Origin: CAYVQB01 sp964453985
GTDB taxonomy: Bacteria > Babelota > Babeliae > Babelales > UASB340
Direction of reading: 5' to 3'
NCBI GenBank assembly: GCA_964453985.1
Contig: CAYVQB010000008.1
Coordinates: 1-36,067 of the forward strand
Length of the DNA stretch: 36,067 nucleotides
The notes beneath the pieces are model-generated. The model saw only the letters and a list, made by a program, of their open reading frames with translations. It had not been told where the DNA came from and did no database searches. The first letter of the stretch is position 1, and each line of letters starts with the position of its first letter. The position numbers and the translations under genes were made by a program. Positions 30,549-36,067 of this stretch are shown piece after piece.

Positions 30549-31172
30549 ATGATAAATATAGAGTTTTTTAAACAGCTTATGCCTTGGATTATAAATTTAG
30601 GATACTTTGTTGCAGTTGTTCCACAGGTTGTTCTTAATTTTAAAAGAAAATCTACCAAGGGTTTGAGTGAATTATATTTGCTTGGATACTTTAACGGCTA
30701 TTTAGCAACTTTATTATATGTTTATAATTGTAGATTGCCATTGCCATATTTAATATTTGTTCCTATAACATTCTTTACTGTCTCAGTATTACTTTTACAG
30801 CATTTTTTTTATGATAAAGATTCCTATGATTTTAGAGCTTTAAGGTTTTATGTTTTAGATTTCATATTAGTTATGGGTTTTATTCCTTTTGCTATGTTCT
30901 TTCCTAAGATAGCAGGAGAGATTTCAGGTTGGGTTGCAATGTTAATTTGGTCAGTTTATTTTATTCCCCAAATTGTAAGAATTTATTTGAAAAAGTCTGT
31001 TGAAGGCTTTAGCTTTTTACTTGTCTCTTTAATTGGAGTTGGTAATTTAATTGAATTAGTGGTCGCGTTAACCTCAGGGTTCCCTTTGCAGACGCATTTG
31101 ATTGCATTAAGAGGTATAATTTTTTATATAATTTTTTGTGTACAATTCTGGTTGTATGGTAAAAAACGCTAA
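30549..31172 (+). CDS. PQ-loop (SWEET/cystinosin-like) 7-TM protein 1
   Basis: PQ-loop proteins are small membrane carriers; SWEETs move sugars and cystinosin-type proteins move amino acids. This 207-residue protein has seven hydrophobic segments arranged as two 3-TM halves. Each half carries a PQ motif: Pro25-Gln26 in AVVPQVVLNFKRKSTKGLS and Pro140-Gln141 in FIPQIVRIYLKKSVEGFS. The offset of about 115 residues is that of a full-length two-repeat protein, not a bacterial SemiSWEET of about 90 residues. GGGTGGGA precedes the ATG. Two paralogues follow downstream. The substrate is unknown. Confidence 0.88.
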   Translation: MINIEFFKQLMPWIINLGYFVAVVPQVVLNFKRKSTKGLSELYLLGYFNGYLATLLYVYNCRLPLPYLIFVPITFFTVSVLLLQHFFYDKDSYDFRALRFYVLDFILVMGFIPFAMFFPKIAGEISGWVAMLIWSVYFIPQIVRIYLKKSVEGFSFLLVSLIGVGNLIELVVALTSGFPLQTHLIALRGIIFYIIFCVQFWLYGKKR

Positions 31173-31364
31173 TAGTTAAATTTTGGCAAAAAACAGCATA
31201 AAATGAGGTTTTAGTATGCTGAACTATCAAAAAAACTCATTTTATAGTGATAATTTTCAAGAATTCCTTTTCATGTTATACTTATTAATATATTTATTTA
31301 GAAAGTAAGTATAAATCGATTGTTTAATACGAAAAAGTATTTCTTTTGTTTTGTTTTCAAATTT

Positions 31365-31449
31365 GTCACTATTAGTGACTTTTATCTTGTGATAAAAATA
31401 CAAGTGTTTGCCTGGTACACGAATAACCAGGACTTCGTGCATATATGCA
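31365..31449. promoter_or_regulatory. Cluster of palindromes in leader of PQ-loop gene 2
   Basis: Within the 298-base gap before the second PQ-loop gene lie GTCACTATTAGTGAC (31365-31379, perfect around a central T), TTTATC-TTGT-GATAAA (31381-31396), CCTGGT...ACCAGG (31411-31431) and TGCATATATGCA (31438-31449, perfect). Together they could form operators or successive stem-loops in the 5' leader. The upstream part (31173-31364) also has ATAAAATGAG pairing with CTCATTTTAT (about 31199-31255), perhaps a terminator for PQ-loop gene 1. Function is inferred from position. Confidence 0.5.
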
Positions 31450-31470
31450 CTACTATAAGGGAGATATGAA

Positions 31471-32238
31471 ATGTTTGGTTACTATAATGTTTTGGCTAAG
31501 ATGGCAGGACTGTGTTCTTGCTCTATATTTTTATTAAGCTTTATTTTTCAGGTTTATCTTAATTTTAAGAATAAATCCACAAAAGGAGTTAGTAATCTTT
31601 TTGTTTTGGGTAATTTCAATATTTGTTTTTTTTATGCATGTATTGTTTTTTGTTTAGATTTTCCATTGGTTTATAAACTTATGGTACCGCTTTATTCATT
31701 GGCATCATTTGTTTTTTTGGTGCAAAACTTTTATTATTCAAAATTCAAAATATTATTGGATAATAAACTTTTATATACGTTAAATATATTTTTTATAATT
31801 ATTGCTTTAGCTTATATAAAGATAAATCCATTGTTAATGGGAACTCTTTTGGGATGGTTTATTTCTTTTGCAGGTATAGTGCTGGGCTTACCCCAGATAG
31901 CTAAAATTATTAAAAGAAAATCTGTAGAAGGTTTTAGTTTGGGTTTTGTTTTAGTTAATTTATTAGGTTACATTTTTGATTTTGTAGCTGGCACTATTTT
32001 AAATTTTTCTGCACCTGTGCTATTTAATAGTGCAAGAGGTGTAATAACTTTTTTAGTATTTGTTTTATTATTTAATTTTTATGCTTGTGATGAACAAAAA
32101 ATATGGAAAGTTTTTATTAAAGAACTTGATAATGCATATGTGAATGTTTTTGGTTTGGATATCGAAAAATGTAACTTTTTGATGCCTGTTTCCTTTTATA
32201 CAAAAACGTTAGGGATTAGAGTTCTTGTTGGATTGTAA
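31471..32238 (+). CDS. PQ-loop 7-TM protein 2
   Basis: This 255-residue paralogue has seven membrane segments. In the first half the motif is degenerate: Phe26-Gln27 in FIFQVYLNFKNKSTKGVS, so proline is lost. The second half keeps Pro141-Gln142 in GLPQIAKIIKRKSVEGFS. It has a C-terminal extension of about 40 residues (KIWKVFIKELDNAYVNVFGLDIEKC...) that the other two lack. An AGGGAGA site lies before the ATG. Its end overlaps the third paralogue by 14 bases. Confidence 0.86.
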   Translation: MFGYYNVLAKMAGLCSCSIFLLSFIFQVYLNFKNKSTKGVSNLFVLGNFNICFFYACIVFCLDFPLVYKLMVPLYSLASFVFLVQNFYYSKFKILLDNKLLYTLNIFFIIIALAYIKINPLLMGTLLGWFISFAGIVLGLPQIAKIIKRKSVEGFSLGFVLVNLLGYIFDFVAGTILNFSAPVLFNSARGVITFLVFVLLFNFYACDEQKIWKVFIKELDNAYVNVFGLDIEKCNFLMPVSFYTKTLGIRVLVGL

Positions 32239-32890
32239 TTTCTTTGCAAACTTTGCCATTTGGATGGCGAATATAATCTTCTTTATAAGCTATCTTCCTC
32301 AAGTTTTTCTTAATTATAAATTAAAAAGCACAAAAGGCTTAAGTGACCTTTTCATTCTTATTGGTATGCATGGTCAGCTTGCTTGTTTAGCATATGCTTT
32401 TAGTGCTAATTTACCCATGGTTTATAAAGTCATGATGCCGCTAATGACTTTCTCTTATATGCTTTTAGTCTTACAGCGTTTTTTATATTCTTCTTATAGA
32501 ACAGACAAAAGAATTTTATTAATATATTTGTTCAACATTTTGATAGCTTTTTCTATTGTTATAATTGCAGTCTTGGTTTATAATCCACTTGGAATTTTTT
32601 TAGGTTGGATTTCTATTTTTACGGGTCTCTGGAAAAAAATACCACAAATGATAAAAATTTTTTTTGCGAAATCTGTAGAAGGTTTTAGCCTGGGATATAT
32701 AGCTATAAGCATTTTAGGATACTTTTTTGAAATGGTTGCAGCTTTTGCTTTAGGTTTGCCTGCGCAAATATTATTTAATGATTTGCGAGGATTGTCTATT
32801 TATATGATATTTCTCCTTCAGTTTATTTTTTATAATAAAGAATTTCTAAGGCTCATAAAGCGAAAAGTCTTATATGTTAGATCGCAATAA
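32225..32890 (+). CDS. PQ-loop 7-TM protein 3
   Basis: This 221-residue paralogue has intact motifs: Pro25-Gln26 in SYLPQVFLNYKLKSTKGLS and a second in KIPQMIKIFFAKSVEGFS. The start is taken as TTG at 32225, since this puts PQ at residues 25-26 exactly as in paralogue 1 and the two N termini align without gaps (FFxxxxxWxxN). It is embedded in the end of paralogue 2 and overlaps the NurA-domain gene by 17 bases, so translation is likely coupled across all three. Confidence 0.84.
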   Translation: MLDCNFFANFAIWMANIIFFISYLPQVFLNYKLKSTKGLSDLFILIGMHGQLACLAYAFSANLPMVYKVMMPLMTFSYMLLVLQRFLYSSYRTDKRILLIYLFNILIAFSIVIIAVLVYNPLGIFLGWISIFTGLWKKIPQMIKIFFAKSVEGFSLGYIAISILGYFFEMVAAFALGLPAQILFNDLRGLSIYMIFLLQFIFYNKEFLRLIKRKVLYVRSQ

Positions 32891-34025
32891 ATTAGCAGGC
32901 CAGATAATAAACTTGGCTACAAAGTTATTTCCCGATTTAAAAGATCAAAGTGAATTAGCTCAAAAAACCTGGGATATGATTTCAAAAGATGAATCTTTTT
33001 TGCAACGAGTTGAGCGGGCTAACTGTTCTTTGCTTGTGCCTTCTTGGCAGGGTAATTTAAATGACAGTTTTAAGCTAGACGCTGACATAAAGAAATATTC
33101 TGTGTTATCCGTAGATGGATCTCAAGTCTATCCTGACAGACATTTATCTGGAGCGGGTTGTTTTTTGATAAATACAGGGGGTTGTTTTTTAGAGTATGGT
33201 TCTCAGGGTGCTGCTAAATTTCATTGTGAGCCTAAAATTTTTTTACCAGAAGATCTTTTTAATATTAATGACAAAATAAAATTTTCAATGGAACTGGTTG
33301 ATTTGTTGCGAGAAGGGCTAGAATTAAAAAAAATGTTTGACCTATCTGTTGAATTTAGGGATAAGTCACCTGTTTGTTTTGTAGATGGTAGCCTTGTTTT
33401 TTGGTTCCTTGAAAGTAGGCAGCAGGAAGTAAAAGATCTCTTTTTAAATAAATATCTTTATTATTTGAACAAGTTTTATGAAAATAATATGCTTATTGCA
33501 GGCTTTATTAGCTTTCCAAAGAGTAAAGAACTGGTAAACTTAGTAAAGCTTGGGTTGTGTAGGTTCAGTATAGCCGATTGCCCAAAATGCCATAAAGAGT
33601 ACGATTCTTTTGGCTGTAACGCTGTTGATGGTTTGATTGATACAACAATAACTAGGTCGTTTTTGGGTGAAAACTGTAGAACTACTGTTTTTTATAGTCG
33701 TTCAAAGATAGTCAAAGATTATCCTGACCACCTAAAACCTTGCTTTTTGTACTTAAATATAGGGGCTGAGATTGTTAGAATTGAAGTGCCCTATTGGATA
33801 GCTCAAGATGTACAAAAGCTGAATTTAGTTTGCAAGGTTGCAATAGATCAAAGTCTGAAAGGGCGGGGTTATCCGGTTGTTTTGGCTGAAGCTCATGAAC
33901 AGGCGGTTGTAAAGGGACCTGATAGGGAATTTTTCTATCATTTAATTCAAAAAGTTGGAATAGAAAAAAAGAAACGTTTTTTTGTTTCGCAAAAGAGCTT
34001 AAAGAAGCGTGGGATGGGAATTTAA
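32874..34025 (+). CDS. NurA-domain protein
   Basis: NurA is a nuclease that in archaea works with the HerA translocase to resect DNA ends; bacterial members are less studied. In this 383-residue protein the first acidic motif is VLSVDGSQVYPDRH (Asp81). A second DGS follows in VCFVDGSLVFWFLES. The later AGFISFPKS and VRIEVPYWIA, and the C-terminal GYPVVLAEAHEQAVVKGPDREFF, follow the family. A cysteine cluster (Cys236, Cys239, Cys248) in the middle suggests a metal-binding insertion. No HerA gene is present in the window. It overlaps PQ-loop gene 3 and ends 2 bases before the ABC-F gene. Confidence 0.8.
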   Translation: MLDRNKLAGQIINLATKLFPDLKDQSELAQKTWDMISKDESFLQRVERANCSLLVPSWQGNLNDSFKLDADIKKYSVLSVDGSQVYPDRHLSGAGCFLINTGGCFLEYGSQGAAKFHCEPKIFLPEDLFNINDKIKFSMELVDLLREGLELKKMFDLSVEFRDKSPVCFVDGSLVFWFLESRQQEVKDLFLNKYLYYLNKFYENNMLIAGFISFPKSKELVNLVKLGLCRFSIADCPKCHKEYDSFGCNAVDGLIDTTITRSFLGENCRTTVFYSRSKIVKDYPDHLKPCFLYLNIGAEIVRIEVPYWIAQDVQKLNLVCKVAIDQSLKGRGYPVVLAEAHEQAVVKGPDREFFYHLIQKVGIEKKKRFFVSQKSLKKRGMGI

Positions 34026-34027
34026 AC

Positions 34028-35872
34028 ATGATAAATGGAAAAAACGTAAGTTTGTTTTTTGGGCAGCAGCCCGTTTTTGATGAAATTTCGCTTAGTATAA
34101 GCTTGGACCAAAAAATTGGTCTTGTTGGACGTAATGGTTCAGGTAAAACGACTTTATTAAAGGTTTTAGCTGGGATACAAAGGCTAGATTCAGGATCTGT
34201 GTTTGTAGCTAAAGATTGCAAAATTGCTTATATGCCTCAAGAAGTAGTTTTATTGTCTGATAAAAATGTTTTACAAGAGGCATTTACTACTTTTGGCAAA
34301 TTAGCTGATTATCAAAAGGAATCGCAAGAGCTTGAGCATAAGTTAGATAATGATAAGAATGTAGAGCGTTATGCATATTTACAGCACCAGTTAACCGAGT
34401 TGCAGTATAGTCAAAAGCTTACTAAGACTAAAAAGATTCTTTCTGGTATAGGGTTTAGTTCAGAAAAATTTGATCAACCTGTAACAGAACTCAGTGTTGG
34501 TTGGAAAATGCGCTTAGTATTAGTTAAGCTTTTATTGCAGGATGCAGATTTTTATTTATTTGATGAGCCTACTAATCACCTTGATATTGTTGCTAAAGAC
34601 TGGTTTTTAGGATTTTTACAAAACTCTAATTTTGGGTTTCTTTTTGTTTCTCACGACAGATACTTTTTAGACAAATCTTGTGATTATATTTATGAATTAT
34701 CTCTGGGCAAGCTAAAAGTTTATAGAGGTAATTATACAAAATATTTACAACAAAAAGAGACTGATAAGCAATTACTAGAAAAACAATACTTGGAGCAACA
34801 GCGGTATATAAAAAAACAAAAAGAGGTTATTGACCGATTTCGTGCCAAGGCTAGCAAGGCTAAGATGGCGCAGAGTAAGATGAAGGCTCTTGGTAAGCTT
34901 GAAAGAATAGGCCTAGAGCGTGAGCAAGGCAATGTAAACTTTAGTTTTCATGATATAAAGCGATCTGGCAAAGTTGTTCTTACAGTTAAAAATTTGAGCA
35001 AATCTTTTGATGATAAGCTTATATTTAAAAATGTAAACTTTGAAGTTGGACGTGGGCAAAAGGTTGCTGTTGTTGCTCCTAATGGCGTTGGTAAAACAAC
35101 TTTGTTTAACACTATTATTGGTAAATTGAAATCAGATTCTGGTAGCGTTGAAGTTGGCTATAATGTTGATTTAACAATTTTTGAACAAGATCAAAATCGA
35201 TCTTTAAATCTTGAAAATACGGTTTTAGAAGAAGTAGACAACTCTTGCACAACTAGTGAGTCTAGGGCAAGAGTCAGAGCCTTTTTAGGAACTTTTTTAT
35301 TTTCCGGAGATAGTGTTGATAAGAAAATAAAAGTTTTGAGTGGTGGTGAAAAGAACCGTGTTGCAATGGTCAAGGTTTTGTTGCAAAATGCAAACTTTTT
35401 ACTTCTTGATGAACCTACTAACCATTTAGATTTACAATCAAAAGAGATTTTATTAAAAGCATTAAAGCAATTTAATGGGACAATATTATTTGTTTCTCAC
35501 GATCGTAGCTTTTTAAATGAGCTGGCTGACCATGTTTTAGATTTAAATCAAGATGGTGTGCATTCTTACGTTGGCAACTATGATACGTTTTTGTATCAAA
35601 AAGCTGAGCAAGAGTCTATTAAGAGTGGAGCTGATATTACAAAGCCAAAGGCTACAAGAAAGCCTGCAAAGAAGCAAGATTATAAATTGGTAAAAAAAAG
35701 GAAGAATCTTGAAGCTAAGATAGCACGTCTTGAAAAAGAAAAAGCGAGCCTTCTGGAAGAGCTTGGATGTGCTTTATATGGTTCGCAAGAATATGATGAT
35801 ATTTCTATTAAGATGCAAAAGGTTGAGCAAGGTATGGAGGCTAGTCTTAAGCTTTGGGAAGAGCTGGCTTAG
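34028..35872 (+). CDS. ABC-F family ATPase
   Basis: ABC-F proteins have two ABC domains and no membrane part; they bind the ribosomal E site and rescue or tune translation. It has 614 residues. Domain 1 has Walker A GRNGSGKTT (34-42), signature LSVGWKMRL and Walker B FYLFDEPTNHLDI. The linker (about 245-300) is the charged helical P-site tRNA interaction motif region (KQKEVIDRFRAKASKAKMAQS). Domain 2 has APNGVGKTT, LSGGEKNRVAM and LLLDEPTNHLDL. A C-terminal coiled coil (about 540-614) follows. The signature of domain 1 is LSVGW rather than LSGGW. The layout resembles the Uup/YheS groups; the exact subfamily is uncertain. Confidence 0.93.
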   Translation: MINGKNVSLFFGQQPVFDEISLSISLDQKIGLVGRNGSGKTTLLKVLAGIQRLDSGSVFVAKDCKIAYMPQEVVLLSDKNVLQEAFTTFGKLADYQKESQELEHKLDNDKNVERYAYLQHQLTELQYSQKLTKTKKILSGIGFSSEKFDQPVTELSVGWKMRLVLVKLLLQDADFYLFDEPTNHLDIVAKDWFLGFLQNSNFGFLFVSHDRYFLDKSCDYIYELSLGKLKVYRGNYTKYLQQKETDKQLLEKQYLEQQRYIKKQKEVIDRFRAKASKAKMAQSKMKALGKLERIGLEREQGNVNFSFHDIKRSGKVVLTVKNLSKSFDDKLIFKNVNFEVGRGQKVAVVAPNGVGKTTLFNTIIGKLKSDSGSVEVGYNVDLTIFEQDQNRSLNLENTVLEEVDNSCTTSESRARVRAFLGTFLFSGDSVDKKIKVLSGGEKNRVAMVKVLLQNANFLLLDEPTNHLDLQSKEILLKALKQFNGTILFVSHDRSFLNELADHVLDLNQDGVHSYVGNYDTFLYQKAEQESIKSGADITKPKATRKPAKKQDYKLVKKRKNLEAKIARLEKEKASLLEELGCALYGSQEYDDISIKMQKVEQGMEASLKLWEELA

Positions 35873-35886
35873 TAAGGGAGAGCTAT

Positions 35887-36067
35887 ATGCAAAAATTAAA
35901 TGAAATCGTAAATTTTCTAGATACTTATTTAGATACAAAGAATGTAAAAGATGGTTCTTGGAATGGTTTACAAGTTGAAGGTAAATCAGAAATAAAAAAA
36001 ATAATGTTTGCCGTAGATGCAAGTATGGATACATTCAAAAAAGCAGTTGAATTAAATGCTGATATGA
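35887..36067 (+). CDS. NIF3-like dinuclear metal protein (3' end outside window)
   Basis: Only 60 residues are visible. They match the start of the NIF3/YbgI family: LNEIVNFLDTYLDTKNVKDGSWNGLQVEGK, then IKKIMFAVDASMDTFKKAVELNADM. In complete members two metal ions are bound by His and Glu residues that lie further on. The family's function is not settled. AAGGGAG precedes the ATG, 14 bases after the ABC-F stop. Confidence 0.85.
   Translation, partial: MQKLNEIVNFLDTYLDTKNVKDGSWNGLQVEGKSEIKKIMFAVDASMDTFKKAVELNADM

Noticed and set aside
33775..34221. A 148-residue reverse-strand open frame across the NurA/ABC-F junction
   Set aside because: Both forward genes are firmly supported by conserved motifs on either side; the reverse frame has no recognisable signal or domain.
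1..36067. CRISPR array, transposase or integrase
   Set aside because: No regularly spaced repeats and no frame with transposase or integrase motifs were seen on either strand.

Overview
The window is about 36 kb of AT-rich, tightly packed bacterial DNA using the standard bacterial code. A BamA-type outer-membrane assembly protein implies two membranes. The coding style suggests a member of Candidatus Dependentiae (TM6) or a similar reduced, protist-associated lineage: low GC, many short secreted orphans, a secreted RING-like protein, a possible secreted ubiquitin-like protein, and full-length tandem PQ-loop proteins. This assignment is inference; no rRNA or other definitive marker is present.

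Layout. 0-3 kb: the 3' part of mnmA (tRNA 2-thiolation), a NAPE-PLD-like metallo-beta-lactamase-fold hydrolase, and a convergent GT4-like glycosyltransferase that looks short at its C terminus. 3-6.3 kb: PEP synthase and a secreted orphan, closed by a 33-bp perfect inverted repeat. 6.3-8.5 kb: a small AtpI/AtpR-like membrane protein, F-type ATPase subunit a, and a single gene encoding four c-subunit hairpins in tandem, each with its ion-binding glutamate. No other ATP synthase subunit lies nearby. 8.5-10.3 kb: a GT4 glycosyltransferase, acylphosphatase, a GC-rich intergenic element and tRNA-Glu(CTC). 10.3-15.7 kb: a secreted protein with a ubiquitin-like pattern, BamA with about seven POTRA repeats, and TypA/BipA with a good promoter. 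15.9-23.7 kb: a probable operon of an internally duplicated His/Cys-rich membrane protein, PotABCD-type ABC transporter genes, signal peptidase I and methionyl-tRNA synthetase, most of them overlapping or nearly abutting.

23.8-26.6 kb: a reverse-strand three-gene operon of exported proteins (a Cys-nucleophile alpha/beta hydrolase, a small orphan, a RING-like protein), ending in a shared terminator with metG. 26.7-29.9 kb: SufS, SufU and leucyl aminopeptidase, then a strong bidirectional terminator. 29.9-32.9 kb: a reverse-strand secreted orphan and three paralogous 7-TM PQ-loop proteins. 32.9-36 kb: a NurA-domain protein, an ABC-F ATPase and the start of a NIF3-family gene.

Most noteworthy are the four-in-one c subunit with non-equivalent ion sites; the possible ubiquitin-like and RING-like exported proteins, which could act on a eukaryotic host; the PQ-loop triplet with its palindrome-rich leader; and the duplicated His/Cys membrane protein heading the Pot operon. 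No transposase, CRISPR array or rRNA gene was seen.
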